NCBI RefSeq assembly: GCF_002846365.1
Contig: NZ_PJMW01000002.1
Span: 620,001-684,000 of the forward strand
Reading direction: 5' to 3'
Origin: Nocardia fluminea
GTDB taxonomy: Bacteria > Actinomycetota > Actinomycetes > Mycobacteriales > Mycobacteriaceae
Length of the DNA stretch: 64,000 nucleotides
A program made the position numbers and the translations under genes. This document shows, piece by piece, positions 44,454-53,894 of the stretch. Under the pieces are notes generated by a model that worked only from the letters and a program-made list of their open reading frames with translations, was not told the origin of the DNA and did not search any database. Every line of letters begins with the position of its first letter. Position 1 is the first letter of the stretch.

Positions 44454-46052
44454 CTACTCGTAGACGCCCTCGGCATGCCATCGCATCGCGTCGTAGACGA
44501 GCAGGACGGCGCGGATCTCGGTGGGGTCGGCATCGAGCTGGACTTGGACGCGTACGGCCAGGGAGGTGGGGTCGGCGGTGGACCACCAGCGTTCGGTGAT
44601 CGGCCACGGGCCCGCCCAGCCCAGCAGTGCCCACTGCTTGCTGCCCCACCGCAGCCGGGCGGGGACGGCGGTGAACAGGCCGCGGTCGGTGACCAGGACG
44701 GGGGTGCCGTCGGCGGCGGTCAGGTGCACGACCGGGCGGTGCAGCAGGAGCAGGGTGGGGGCGGGTTCGGGCAGCCGGCCCGGCCAGGGCTGGGTGGGGT
44801 CGGCGGCGGGGATCTGTTCGTCACCGAGGGCGATCATGGTGATGCGTTCGGCGGGCCCGCGCCCACCGCTGAGCACACCGATGCGGACCGCTTCACCGCC
44901 GAGCAGCCCCTGCACGCGGACCAGGGCGCGGCGGGCACGCTCGGTTTCCTCGCCCTCGCCACCCCACAGTCCGAGTTGCAGGGCACCGGCGGCGACCACC
45001 TCGACCGGTTCCAGCGTGAGCTCGACGATCGGGCCGGTCGGGCGGGCGCGGTGGGTGAGCCAGCCGTCGAGTTGCCAGCGGACGCGGTCGGCGGTGTCGG
45101 CGGGAGTGAGCGGGCGGGCACAGCGCCAGATCCTGGTGAGCTCCTCACCCGTCTCGGTGCGCGCGATCACGGCGAGCCGGGTGCACGCCACGCCCGCCGC
45201 CGACAGCACCGTGTGCAGCCGGGTGGACAGCTGCCTGCCCGCGAAGGCGGCCGCGTCGACCCGGTCGATGGGTGGGTCACAGGCCAGCTCGACAGTCAGT
45301 TCCGGAGCGGGGCGGCGCGCCGACGGTGGGCGTTCCGGCAGGGCGCGGGCGGCGCGATGGGCGAGCACGGCGTCGGCGCCGAATCGGGAGGCCACTTCGG
45401 CGGGAGCCAGGCTCGCGAAGTCACCGATGCGGCGTAATCCCAAGCGGCGCAGCAGGTCGACCAGCTCCGCGCGCTGCGGTGCGGCCAGGCTCGGCTCCAT
45501 CGCGAGCTCCGCGACCGGCAGCGGAGCGAGGTACCGCGCACCCTCCCCCGGCGCCACGATCGCCCCGCGCCGCGCCGCGATCACCGCCGTCGACATGGCA
45601 TCGGCGATCCCGATCTGCGCCTCGGCTCCCGCCACGGCGACCGCGTCGATCAACCGCACCACCGCGGCCTCCTCGGAGCCGAAATACCGTGCGGCACCGC
45701 GGGCCCCGAGCACGATGAGCCCGGGCCGCAACACCTCGACGCCCGGCACCGTCTCATCGACAGCGCCAACCACCGGCTCGAACAATCGCGCGTCCCGATC
45801 CGGATCGTCCTGCACGACGACAAGTCCCGGACAGCACCCCTGCGCATCCCGCCGCCGCATCCCCCGCCGCACACCCTCGGCCCGGGCGATCGCCGAACAC
45901 GCCACCACCGAGTTCCCCCGCAGCACCGCGATCGGCCGATCCGCCGACACCCCTTCCACGGCGGCCGCCGCCACCGCGGGCCAGTCCAGACACCACACCG
46001 CCAGCACCCGGCGACCGGCCGCCGGATCCTCGATGGCGCCCCTCACGCCCAT
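44454..46052 (-). CDS. imuB: ImuB, inactive Y-family polymerase of the mutasome
   Basis: A 532-residue Y-family polymerase homologue that acts as the hub linking DnaE2, ImuA' and the beta clamp. The first catalytic position of Y polymerases is changed (LAVWCLDWPA at residues 17-26, with Cys where the first Asp is expected), consistent with the known non-catalytic nature of ImuB. The clamp-binding motif QLGLWG is at 359-364, like QLPLWG in M. tuberculosis. A long C-terminal region (about 370-532) should contact its partners. It follows imuA' by 28 bases and is driven by the SOS box at 46920. Confidence 0.93.
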   Translation of the reverse strand: MGVRGAIEDPAAGRRVLAVWCLDWPAVAAAAVEGVSADRPIAVLRGNSVVACSAIARAEGVRRGMRRRDAQGCCPGLVVVQDDPDRDARLFEPVVGAVDETVPGVEVLRPGLIVLGARGAARYFGSEEAAVVRLIDAVAVAGAEAQIGIADAMSTAVIAARRGAIVAPGEGARYLAPLPVAELAMEPSLAAPQRAELVDLLRRLGLRRIGDFASLAPAEVASRFGADAVLAHRAARALPERPPSARRPAPELTVELACDPPIDRVDAAAFAGRQLSTRLHTVLSAAGVACTRLAVIARTETGEELTRIWRCARPLTPADTADRVRWQLDGWLTHRARPTGPIVELTLEPVEVVAAGALQLGLWGGEGEETERARRALVRVQGLLGGEAVRIGVLSGGRGPAERITMIALGDEQIPAADPTQPWPGRLPEPAPTLLLLHRPVVHLTAADGTPVLVTDRGLFTAVPARLRWGSKQWALLGWAGPWPITERWWSTADPTSLAVRVQVQLDADPTEIRAVLLVYDAMRWHAEGVYE

Positions 46053-46080
46053 CGGCCGGAACCTGACAACGGGCAGCCGG

Positions 46081-46833
46081 TCACGAGACGGCCTCGTGCA
46101 ACTCGGTGACTTCTGTTGCACCGCTGACGTTTTCGCGGGGCAGCCATGCGGTGCGCCCGACCTCGGCGCACAGGTCCATACGGCCGCGGCGGGTCTGGCC
46201 CGCCTTGGCGCTGACCCGCACGTCGAGGCAGACCGAGCGCAGTCGGCCGCGACCGGGGCCGAGACCGCGGTAGCCGGTGACGCGGGAGTCCAGGCGCAGG
46301 GTGGGGTTGGCCCATTCGCCCGCGACGACCAGGGTCGCGCCACGGTTGCGGGCGCGGGCGGCGAGGACGCGGCAGCGGGCGGGCGGCACCGCGAGGCCAC
46401 CGAGACCGAGGACTACCAGGTCGAGGCCGTCGAGCAGGACCGCGGCCACTTCGGCGGGGTCGGGGCCGGGGTCGGGGATCACCGCCAACCGGGACAACTC
46501 GGCGCCCATCTCGGCAGCGGCCAGCAAACCGAGCCGAGGCAGGCCGACGACCGCGGCGTGGCCGCCGCTCCCGGTGACCGCGGCGAGCATCCCCGTCAAC
46601 AGTGAGTGTGCGCCGGTGTAGGCGACGACCGCGCCTTTCGGCAACCCGCCGTCGGGCAAAAGATCGGCGAGCGGGGGCGGAACAGGCAGTAGATCTCGGC
46701 GTAGTGGCTGTTCACAGGGCATGTGACCGGTCGCGGACGCACCACGGCCCGGAACTGCGACCATCCGCCTACGCAGCTCGTCGAGCACACGTTCCCGCGC
46801 GCCCGCATCGGGCGACAACGCTTCCGAACCCAT
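46081..46833 (-). CDS. imuA': ImuA', RecA-like mutasome accessory protein
   Basis: A protein of about 250 residues, distantly RecA-like, that completes the actinobacterial mutasome. Recognisable stretches are [54 protein letters not shown] and [24 protein letters not shown]. The Walker A lysine region is degenerate, as expected for ImuA'. The ATG at 46833 has AGGTGG six bases upstream; a GTG at 46842 is the alternative. It is first in the imuA'-imuB operon under a near-consensus SOS box 87 bases upstream. Confidence 0.9.
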   Translation of the reverse strand: MGSEALSPDAGARERVLDELRRRMVAVPGRGASATGHMPCEQPLRRDLLPVPPPLADLLPDGGLPKGAVVAYTGAHSLLTGMLAAVTGSGGHAAVVGLPRLGLLAAAEMGAELSRLAVIPDPGPDPAEVAAVLLDGLDLVVLGLGGLAVPPARCRVLAARARNRGATLVVAGEWANPTLRLDSRVTGYRGLGPGRGRLRSVCLDVRVSAKAGQTRRGRMDLCAEVGRTAWLPRENVSGATEVTELHEAVS

Positions 46834-46919
46834 CAACACCACCTACTTCCACGATGGACCCGCGAGCGGAAAACCGCCCTGCGCCGAAACGGCAGCACCG
46901 TTTCAGCTATCGATCGTAT

Positions 46920-46935
46920 TCGAATATACGTTCGA
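46920..46935. promoter_or_regulatory. LexA (SOS) box, imuA'B and kinase divergent promoter
   Basis: TCGAATATACGTTCGA has one mismatch from TCGAAC-N4-GTTCGA. It is nested in a larger inverted repeat, CTATCGATCGTAT (46907-46919) with ATACGTTCGATAG (46926-46938), matching at 12 of 13 positions. It lies between imuA' and the kinase gene (start at 46967). Confidence 0.75.
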
Positions 46936-46966
46936 TAGCGACCAGCCTGACACCCACCCCCACCCC

Positions 46967-48166
46967 GTGTCCACCGCGCAGCACCCCGAAGATCCCGGCC
47001 AGTCAGCCCCATATTCGGCTACCCTCGCACCCGTGACCGAACGTGCTCGTCCCCATATCGGCCCCGACTACCTGGTCGCGGGTCGCTACCGCCTGCAGTC
47101 CAAGCTGGGCGGGGGTGGCATGGGTGCGGTCTGGCTCGCGACCGATCGGTTGCTGAACCGGGAAGTCGCGATCAAGCAGGTGCTGTCCACCGCAGGACTG
47201 AGCGCGGCCGAGGCCGAGCGAATCCGCAGCGCCATCGTGCACGAGGGCCGCGTGGCCGCCAAGCTGTCGCACATCCACGCCGTCGCCGTGCACGACGTGG
47301 TGATCGAGGCGGGCGAGCCGTGGCTCGTCATGGAGTACTTACCCTCGCGCAGCGTGGCCAAGGCGCTCGCGCTGGTCGACACGCTGCCCGCGGTCGAGGT
47401 CGCCCAGATCGGCGCGCAGGTGGCCGACGCGCTCGCCGCCGCGCACGCCGCCGGCATCGTGCACCGCGATATCAAGCCCGGCAACATCCTCGTCGCCGAC
47501 CGCGGCAACAGCGTGGGCCTGGCCAAACTCAGCGACTTCGGCATCTCCCGCGGCGCGGGCGACGCCCAGGGTGACGAACCCGACGGTGTGATCACCGGCA
47601 CCCCCGCCTACCTCCCGCCCGAGGTCGCGCGCGGCGCCCGGCCCACCGAGGCCAGCGACGTGTTCTCCCTCGGCGCCACCCTCTACACCGCGCTGGAGGG
47701 CCAGCCGCCGTTCGGATTCGACTCCGACGAGAACGACGTCGTCGCCACGGCCGCGATGGGCCGGATCATCCCGCCCACCCGCAGCGGCATCCTCACCCAG
47801 CCGCTGCTGCACATGCTCGAACCCGCACCCCAGCGCCGTCCCACCATGGCCGAGGCCCGCGACGAGATCCTCACCGCCGCCTTCGGGCCCGGCACCGGCG
47901 CCTACATCCTCGGTGTGCCGCTGCGCACCGAGGACGGCACCATCCCCGCCTGGTCCACCCGTAACTCCGCCAGCGGCCTGCGTAGCCCCAATTCCTCCCC
48001 CCTCCCGCGCCCGCACCGCGCGCCGTCGGCCGTCGCCCCCGCCGCGCCTCAGCAGCGCACCGGCAGCTTCGTCGACAACCTCCCCAACGGCGCCCCCCTC
48101 GCCATCGGCGCGGGCGTGCTGATCGGCCTGGTCATCCTGATCGCGATCATCATCGCCGTGATGTAG
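46967..48166 (+). CDS. Membrane-anchored serine/threonine protein kinase
   Basis: A 399-residue Hanks-type kinase. The glycine loop is LGGGGMGAVW, the ATP lysine is Lys70 in VAIKQV, the catalytic loop HRDIKPGN starts at His166, and DFG is at 190-192 with an activation segment ending GTPAYLPPEVARG. A Ser/Pro-rich juxtamembrane region (about 325-370) leads to one C-terminal membrane segment and no extracellular sensor domain. The GTG at 46967 lacks a ribosome site; a GTG at 47033 is possible. Its promoter region contains the imuA'B SOS box, so damage control of this kinase is possible. Confidence 0.9.
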   Translation: MSTAQHPEDPGQSAPYSATLAPVTERARPHIGPDYLVAGRYRLQSKLGGGGMGAVWLATDRLLNREVAIKQVLSTAGLSAAEAERIRSAIVHEGRVAAKLSHIHAVAVHDVVIEAGEPWLVMEYLPSRSVAKALALVDTLPAVEVAQIGAQVADALAAAHAAGIVHRDIKPGNILVADRGNSVGLAKLSDFGISRGAGDAQGDEPDGVITGTPAYLPPEVARGARPTEASDVFSLGATLYTALEGQPPFGFDSDENDVVATAAMGRIIPPTRSGILTQPLLHMLEPAPQRRPTMAEARDEILTAAFGPGTGAYILGVPLRTEDGTIPAWSTRNSASGLRSPNSSPLPRPHRAPSAVAPAAPQQRTGSFVDNLPNGAPLAIGAGVLIGLVILIAIIIAVM

Positions 48167-48181
48167 CGCCCCTGCCGAACC

Positions 48182-48823
48182 TCACTCGATGCGGCGCCGA
48201 TGAGCCCATCGAGTCAGCGCGTTCCGGTTCGACTGCTGCGTCTTACGCAGCACATTCGACGCGTGCGTCTCCACGGTCTTCACCGAGATGAACAAGGATT
48301 CGGCGATCTCCCGGTAGGTGTAACCACGCGCCAGCAAGCGCAGCACCTCCAGCTCGCGCGGGGTGAGGGAATCCAGCTCGGGATCCAGTGGCGGCTCGGG
48401 AACCGGCGAGCGCCCGGTGAACGAGTCGAGCACGAACCCGGCCAACCGCGGACTGAACACCGCGTCCCCACCCGCGACCCGGCGGATGCCGTCGGCCAGC
48501 TCGGCACCGGAGATCGTCTTGGTGACGTACCCGCGCGCCCCCGCCCGGATCACCGCGATCACATCCTCGGCGGCGTCGGACACGCTCAACGCCAAACACA
48601 CCGGCCCCGTGGCGATTCCGCTCAGCACCGCCACTCCACCGCCGTCGGGCATGTGCACGTCGAGCAGCACCACGTCCGGCTTCGCGGCATCGATCCCGGC
48701 GACCGCCTCGGCCACCGCCCCCGCCTCGCCGACGACCTCCATATCGGTCTCCCGGCTCAGCTCGGCCCGCACCCCCGACCGGAAAACCGCGTGATCGTCG
48801 ACCAGGAACACCCGCACACTCAC
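48182..48823 (-). CDS. LuxR/NarL-type response regulator
   Basis: A 213-residue response regulator. The receiver has DD at positions 9-10, the phosphoacceptor Asp55 in VVLLDVHMPDGG and a Lys in GYVTKTISG. The output domain carries the LuxR helix-turn-helix [42 protein letters not shown]. The GTG at 48823 is chosen because AGGAG lies seven bases upstream. It is downstream of, and 95 bases from, the PspC histidine kinase, its clear cognate sensor. Confidence 0.93.
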   Translation of the reverse strand: MSVRVFLVDDHAVFRSGVRAELSRETDMEVVGEAGAVAEAVAGIDAAKPDVVLLDVHMPDGGGVAVLSGIATGPVCLALSVSDAAEDVIAVIRAGARGYVTKTISGAELADGIRRVAGGDAVFSPRLAGFVLDSFTGRSPVPEPPLDPELDSLTPRELEVLRLLARGYTYREIAESLFISVKTVETHASNVLRKTQQSNRNALTRWAHRRRIE

Positions 48824-48918
48824 TACCAGACTCCTCATTCGAACCGCTCGATCGACCTGCCGTCATCGGTACCACATCGCGACGTCCACGCACCGGGATC
48901 GGCTCGGTGCGATCGCGC

Positions 48919-50676
48919 TCAGCCGGTCGGATGATCCCGTGTCGACGAGTGGGTATCCGGGACCGACGCGGCGGCCGGCTCGTCGTCACCCTCGACCTCG
49001 TCCGGCTCGGACGACCCGGAGTCGGTGCGCGGCATGACGATCCGCACCTCGGTGCCACGCCCGAGGGTCGAGTCGATCACGGCGGTACCGCCGCGGCGCT
49101 CCACTCTGGCGCAGATCGACTTGGCCACCCCGCGCCGATCGGCGGGCACCGCCGACACATCGAAACCGGCGCCGCGGTCGCGCACGAAGATGCTCACCTG
49201 ATGGGGTTCGGTTTCGGCGAACAGGTCGATCTCGGGGACATCGGCGTGCTTGGCGGCGTTGACCAGCGCCTCGCGCGTGGCGCCGAGCAGGGCGGTGAAA
49301 TGTTCCTTGGGCAGGCCCGCGCCGGTGTCGCCGGGATCCATCGCGACATCGCCGACGGTGACCGGGGTGACCTTCACCCCGTGCTGGTCCTCCACCTCAC
49401 CCGCGATGGTGCGCAGCGCGGTGGCCAGGCTGGACTGGGCGGGGGCGGTGTCGTCGAAGAGCCATTTGCGCAGTTCGCGTTCCTGACTGCGGGCCAGACG
49501 CAGCACCTCTTGCGGGTCTTCGGCCTGACGCTGGATCAGCGCCAGCGTCTGCAAGACCGAATCGTGCAGGTGCGAGGCGATCTCCTCGCGTTCCTCGTTG
49601 CGGATGCGGGCGCCGCGCTCGGCATTGAGCGCGCGAACCATGCGCAGCCACAGCGGCACCGTCAGCAGGCCCGCCCCGACCAGGGTGACCGCGACCGCGA
49701 TCAGCGCCGATCCGAGCGAACTGAGATCGATCCTGGCCAGCACCACCACACCGAGCCCGACCACGATCAGCGTCGCCCCGGCCACGATGCGCGACCAGGT
49801 GACCACCGAGGGTCGCGCCGGCAGCCCGAACAGGGCGCGTGGACCCGGCGCGGCGACATCGTATTCGCGCCACACCAGCGCGGCGCCGACCGCCACCACC
49901 ACGATCGGCGCGATCACGTTCGCCGCGGTCCCCTGGAACAGCCACCCCACCGTCACCGCGAGCCCGAGCCCGAGCAGGGCCAGCCCGATCGCCTGCCTGC
50001 GCTCGTCGCCGGTGGGCTTGGCCGCGTCCGCGCCGCCGGGAGTGAAGATCCACAGCAGCCCGTACGCCACCAGGCCCGCACCGACCAGCGCGGACAGCAA
50101 CACGAACGCCAGCCGCACCTTGATCACGTCGACACCGAGATGGTCGGCCAGACCCCCCGCGACACCACCCACCACCCGCCCACCACTGCGGCGGACCAGA
50201 CGCGGGGTCTCCGGCATCGGCGCACCCACCGGCTCGGGACCCGGGGCGGGCAGCATGGGCCGATAGCCGCGCGGCACCCCATAACCCTGCGGATACCGGG
50301 CGTAGCCCGGCGCGGTCCGATACTGCGGCGGCGCGTAGTGCTGCGGCTCCCCGTAGACCGCCGCCGCACTCCCGAACGCGCGCTCCACGAAGCGCTGCGG
50401 CCCGCGCAGCCGATGCTCGCCGAACCGCGGATCCGCCGCGGCTCCCGGCCCCTCGGAAGGCCCCGTGGATCTGCCGGGCACAGTCGAACCGGCGGGCGCG
50501 GCAGCGGGCTGATGCCCACTCGCGCCGGCCGTTCCGTTGCCGACCCAGTGCTGATGGCCGGGCGCGGAGGCCTGGCCGACCGGGTAGTGGGTGGCGTTGT
50601 TCCCGGCGGCGGCGCCGGGCCCGGAGGGGATCGCAGACCCCTGGGCGGCAGTGCGGGCGGGAACAGACGGATCCAT
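48919..50676 (-). CDS. PspC-domain sensor histidine kinase
   Basis: A 585-residue HisKA_3-type kinase. It has a 155-residue Pro/Gly/Ala/Tyr-rich cytoplasmic N-terminus, a PspC domain at about 158-213 (RRSGGRVVGGVAGGLADHLG, then a membrane segment), further membrane segments to about 345, then the dimerisation helix with phospho-His371 in SHLHDSVLQTL, and an HATPase domain with EALVNAAKHA near 505. PspC links it to envelope stress sensing. It forms a two-component pair with the LuxR regulator at 48182. The divergent MspA porin gene may be a target, which is inference. Confidence 0.9.
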   Translation of the reverse strand: MDPSVPARTAAQGSAIPSGPGAAAGNNATHYPVGQASAPGHQHWVGNGTAGASGHQPAAAPAGSTVPGRSTGPSEGPGAAADPRFGEHRLRGPQRFVERAFGSAAAVYGEPQHYAPPQYRTAPGYARYPQGYGVPRGYRPMLPAPGPEPVGAPMPETPRLVRRSGGRVVGGVAGGLADHLGVDVIKVRLAFVLLSALVGAGLVAYGLLWIFTPGGADAAKPTGDERRQAIGLALLGLGLAVTVGWLFQGTAANVIAPIVVVAVGAALVWREYDVAAPGPRALFGLPARPSVVTWSRIVAGATLIVVGLGVVVLARIDLSSLGSALIAVAVTLVGAGLLTVPLWLRMVRALNAERGARIRNEEREEIASHLHDSVLQTLALIQRQAEDPQEVLRLARSQERELRKWLFDDTAPAQSSLATALRTIAGEVEDQHGVKVTPVTVGDVAMDPGDTGAGLPKEHFTALLGATREALVNAAKHADVPEIDLFAETEPHQVSIFVRDRGAGFDVSAVPADRRGVAKSICARVERRGGTAVIDSTLGRGTEVRIVMPRTDSGSSEPDEVEGDDEPAAASVPDTHSSTRDHPTG

Positions 50677-50994
50677 GCTCTCGATAGTGGCACGCGCGAC
50701 GGGGTGTCGACATCAGGAAAGTCCCTGATCTCGTCCCCGATGTCGGCAATCCGGCGCTGACCTGCGCGCCGAGCTGTCCGGTCCGGACAGAAATTACCTT
50801 CTACCTGGGTGTATGTCCGATCCGGTGCCGGACCGCGAGTCCGCCGCCGGAGCGCCGGACCGGAAACCCGGCCCCAGGGTCCTCAGCAGGCCTTTTAAGC
50901 CGATGCGCGGTCACTCCGAAAGCCCGGCCGCACAGGCTCTTCCTACGTTGATGGCAGGCCGGAACTGCGGCTGCCGCTTCAGGGGAGGAACAAG
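50677..50994. other. Divergent intergenic region, histidine kinase/mspA
   Basis: This 318-base gap separates the PspC kinase from mspA and should hold both promoters. It includes GGTCCGGACAG and the stretch TTACCTTCTACCTGG. A 61-codon open frame at 50813-50998 has no protein resemblance and runs into the mspA start. No clear regulator palindrome was seen. Confidence 0.3.
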
Positions 50995-51624
50995 TTGAAC
51001 ATCATCACCACCGTGCTCGGCGCCGCCACGATCGGTCTGTGCACCCTCGGGATGACACCGATCGCGTCGGCGACGCCGATGGCGCCACACGAGACGACCT
51101 ATCACGGGCCCGCCGGCTTCGAACTCACCCTCGGCCACACCGAGGAGTCCTACCGGCTGGTGCCCCCGCTCAACGCGATGCCCACCAATCGCGAGGTGTT
51201 CCTCGACAACACCGCCTACGTCACCGCACCGGCCGGCGCGACCGGCGAGATCACCTCCGGCTACCTCGTCGCCTGCGCGGTGGACCTGACCCTGTCGGTC
51301 GGTCTCGACGGCGGCATCTCGGTCGACGCGGGGGCTACCGTCGGTGTCGGCTCGTCCGGTCCGGACGCGTCCGCCGATATCGGCCCGTCGATCTCGGCCG
51401 GTCTCGATCTGAGCCTGTCGCTCGCGCCGGGCGAGATCAAGAAGATCGATGTGGGATCCATGTCGCTCGGTCCGGGCACCACCTATCTGGTGAACCGTGA
51501 CTTCCATCTGATGGTGGGCAACTGCGGTGGACCGCTCAACGTCTACTCGTGGGCGACGGTCACCGCGAGCACCGGACAGGTGAGGGCCACCAACTCGATC
51601 TTCGGCGACACCATGTTCCTGTGA
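50995..51624 (+). CDS. MspA-family outer membrane porin
   Basis: A 209-residue exported porin of the MspA family, which forms octameric channels in the mycolic acid outer membrane. The signal peptide is MNIITTVLGAATIGLCTLGM to about residue 28, and the mature N-terminus has the family pattern HETTYHGPAGFELTLGHTEESYRLVPPLNA. Conserved strands follow (NREVFLDNTAYV, SGYLVACAVDL, GGPLNVYSWATV). The start is a TTG with GGGGAGGAACAAG upstream. A perfect terminator follows. Its presence places the organism among mycolate-bearing actinobacteria. Confidence 0.94.
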   Translation: MNIITTVLGAATIGLCTLGMTPIASATPMAPHETTYHGPAGFELTLGHTEESYRLVPPLNAMPTNREVFLDNTAYVTAPAGATGEITSGYLVACAVDLTLSVGLDGGISVDAGATVGVGSSGPDASADIGPSISAGLDLSLSLAPGEIKKIDVGSMSLGPGTTYLVNRDFHLMVGNCGGPLNVYSWATVTASTGQVRATNSIFGDTMFL

Positions 51625-51630
51625 GCCGAA

Positions 51631-51659
51631 CCGGGACCCGGCGAGTCGCCGGGTCCCGG
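51631..51659. terminator. Terminator after mspA
   Basis: CCGGGACCCGGCGA (51631-51644) and TCGCCGGGTCCCGG (51646-51659) are perfectly complementary and begin six bases after the porin stop. Confidence 0.82.
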
Positions 51660-51710
51660 ACGACCCGAATACCATGACCCTCGGTCGTTTTCGTCGAACG
51701 GGGGGGTTCA

Positions 51711-52115
51711 TTGACCAACAGCGACACGCAGAGTTCCTCGCCTCGAGCGCTTTTCGCCCATCGCTTCGCCGAACTCTATGCCGCGGCCGGCAATCCGACC
51801 TTGCGCCGGGTCGCCACGGCCACCGAGCGTCGCATGCGCGGCACCCAGGCGGCCACACCCTCACCGCAGCGGATCAGTGACTGGAAAACCGGGCGCAATG
51901 TGCCCGCTCGCTTCGAATCCCTGCTTCCGGTGGTCCTCACACTCGTCGAGCTGACCGAACAGCTCGTGATCGTCACCGGCAACGGAGAGCTCGGCGTGTG
52001 GGACCTCGACGCCGAGACCGTCGCCGCACGGATCTGCGCGTCGACGGGCCGACTCACCGAAGCCGTCTGGCGTGGGAAGGTCGCGAACGTCGCCTACCGT
52101 TCCCCCTGCCCCTGA
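51711..52115 (+). CDS. Apparent internal-deletion remnant of an nSTAND/WD40 protein
   Basis: A 134-residue protein starting at TTG. Residues 8-80 (SPRALFAHRFAELYAAAG, LRRVATATERRM, QRISDWKTGRNVPARFESL) match the N-terminal helix-turn-helix domain of large Nocardia nSTAND1-NTPase/WD40 proteins. Residues 83-134 (NGELGVWDLDAETVAARICA and the PCP end) match the last WD40 strand and C-terminus of the same proteins. The NTPase and propeller, usually about 1000 residues or more, are missing in frame. It is either a deletion derivative or a naturally short variant; whether it is expressed is unknown. Confidence 0.7.
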   Translation: MTNSDTQSSSPRALFAHRFAELYAAAGNPTLRRVATATERRMRGTQAATPSPQRISDWKTGRNVPARFESLLPVVLTLVELTEQLVIVTGNGELGVWDLDAETVAARICASTGRLTEAVWRGKVANVAYRSPCP

Positions 52116-52181
52116 ACCCCGGGAAATTATCAGGGTTACCCCCGATGTGCGGAAGGGGTGGCTCGGCACACCATGGATGGC

Positions 52182-53894
52182 ATGAGCAGAACGAGCTTCG
52201 CCGACCAGGTTCACCAGATGTGGCAGACGCGGCCCGTCCGGCTGCCTCGGCAGGGGCCGATCGCCGGAGTGGCGGCGGGGTTCGGGTTGCGGTACGGGGT
52301 GGATCCGGTCCTCGTGCGGGTGGCCTTCGTGGTGTCGACGATCTTCGGTGGGGCCGGGATCGTGCTGTACCTGCTGGCCTGGCTGGTGCTGGGGTCGGCG
52401 GGGAACGAGATGTCGGCGGCGCAGGCCCTGTCGGCCCACGATCGGGGAGGGCATTCGCAGACCAAGACGATCGTGTTGATAGTCGCGCTGGCGATCGCCG
52501 TGTCCACCATGGGGCCGATCGGGCTGGGCATGGGCGGGTCCGGGGTGGTCAGCCTGGGGCTGATGCTCGCAGGTTGGTGGATGCTGTATCTGCGTCATCC
52601 GGAGCTACCCGCGGGGTTCGACGCCTATCGTGCCCCGCTCGGCACGACGGGCTACCCGGGAGCGGGCTACCCGACCGGAGTGCCGGTGCGCGGCTATCCG
52701 TACAACCCTGAGGTCCCGCCGACGGGGATGTACACGCCCTACACCAAACTCCCCGACGCCTACGTACCCGATCCGGCACTCGCCCGCGAGGAAACCCGCA
52801 TGGCCACAGCCGAATCCACGCCGCTCCTCCGCGTCGACGCGGCGGACACGGTCGTCCTGCACAAGGATGTCGACGAGACGGGCAGCACCGCTGTGGATTC
52901 GGTCGAGACCACCCGAATCGCGGTGACATCGGCGGACTCCGTCGAACCGGACAACCGCGAGGTCGCCTCGGACGAGGCGGCTGCGCCCACGCCGGACGCC
53001 GTTTCGGATACCACTGAGCAGGGGCCCGATTCGGCTTCACCCGTCGATCTCGACAAGCGGACGGACAACTCGAAAACCGAGCCGGCCGACGCCGACGAGA
53101 GCACGCGGCCCGTCGCGGAACCCCAGGCGATCGAAACCGGTGCCACCGCGGTTCTGTACAAGGGCGTGCCCGCGAGCATCTCTCCCGCACCGGAACCCCC
53201 GCGAATCAACGCGCAGGTGCCCAACGGCTGGGACCCGCTCGCTGTCGCCCCACTCGCCTGGGAACTCCCGGAAGCCGCACCCCGCTACGCACCCGTCGCG
53301 CCACCTGCACCGAAACGTCCGCGCTCGCGGCTGACTCCGGTCACCATCGGCCTGGCGATCCTGGCCGCGGCGCTAGCAGGCGCCGCAGCGGCATCGGGCG
53401 TCGAATGGATGACCCCGGCGCGCATCGCGGCCTTCGCCCTGGCCGTGGTCGGCCTCGGACTCGTCGCCGGCGCGTTCCTGCGGCGCGGATACGGGCTGCT
53501 GGTACTCACCGCCCCGCTGGCCGGGTTCGTGGTGCTCGCCTCCCTGATCGGACCGATCGACTTCAACGAAACCGCCGTCGGCGAGCGCGTCTGGGCGCCG
53601 ACCTCGGTGACCGAGTTGCAGCCCCGCTACGCCCTCGACATCGGTTCGGGCACGCTGGATCTGCGCGGCCTGAACCTCACCGAGTCACGCAGCGTCGAAG
53701 TCGCGGTGAACGTCGGTGACACGAAAGTGCAACTGCCCGAAGGGATGACGGTGAACATGACGTGTGACATCCGAGTGACCGACTCCAACTCGACCTGCAA
53801 AAACGGGCTGAGCGGGCCGAACTCGCCCGGCGCACCGGTCCTCGACCTGCGCATCAAGATGCACCTGGGTGACGCGGTGGTGACCCGTGGCTGA
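52182..53894 (+). CDS. PspC-domain membrane protein
   Basis: A 570-residue membrane protein. The PspC domain is N-terminal (GPIAGVAAGFGLRYGVDPVLVRVAF followed by two membrane segments to about residue 65). More hydrophobic segments lie near 100-140. A long low-complexity acidic middle (about 200-370) holds loosely repeated phrases such as TVVLHKDVDE and TAVLYKGVPA. Three C-terminal membrane segments and an external-type beta domain with two cysteines (MTCDIRVTDSNSTCKNG) complete it. The start may also be ATG 52173. Together with the PspC kinase 1.5 kb away it suggests an envelope-stress locus. Confidence 0.82.
   Translation: MSRTSFADQVHQMWQTRPVRLPRQGPIAGVAAGFGLRYGVDPVLVRVAFVVSTIFGGAGIVLYLLAWLVLGSAGNEMSAAQALSAHDRGGHSQTKTIVLIVALAIAVSTMGPIGLGMGGSGVVSLGLMLAGWWMLYLRHPELPAGFDAYRAPLGTTGYPGAGYPTGVPVRGYPYNPEVPPTGMYTPYTKLPDAYVPDPALAREETRMATAESTPLLRVDAADTVVLHKDVDETGSTAVDSVETTRIAVTSADSVEPDNREVASDEAAAPTPDAVSDTTEQGPDSASPVDLDKRTDNSKTEPADADESTRPVAEPQAIETGATAVLYKGVPASISPAPEPPRINAQVPNGWDPLAVAPLAWELPEAAPRYAPVAPPAPKRPRSRLTPVTIGLAILAAALAGAAAASGVEWMTPARIAAFALAVVGLGLVAGAFLRRGYGLLVLTAPLAGFVVLASLIGPIDFNETAVGERVWAPTSVTELQPRYALDIGSGTLDLRGLNLTESRSVEVAVNVGDTKVQLPEGMTVNMTCDIRVTDSNSTCKNGLSGPNSPGAPVLDLRIKMHLGDAVVTRG

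Noticed and set aside
46053..46400. N-terminal extension of imuB
   Set aside because: It overlaps imuA' in another frame and is low complexity; the family sequence begins at MGVRGAIEDP.
50813..50998. 61-codon frame upstream of mspA
   Set aside because: It has no ribosome site or homology and runs into the mspA start; codon use is not distinctive.
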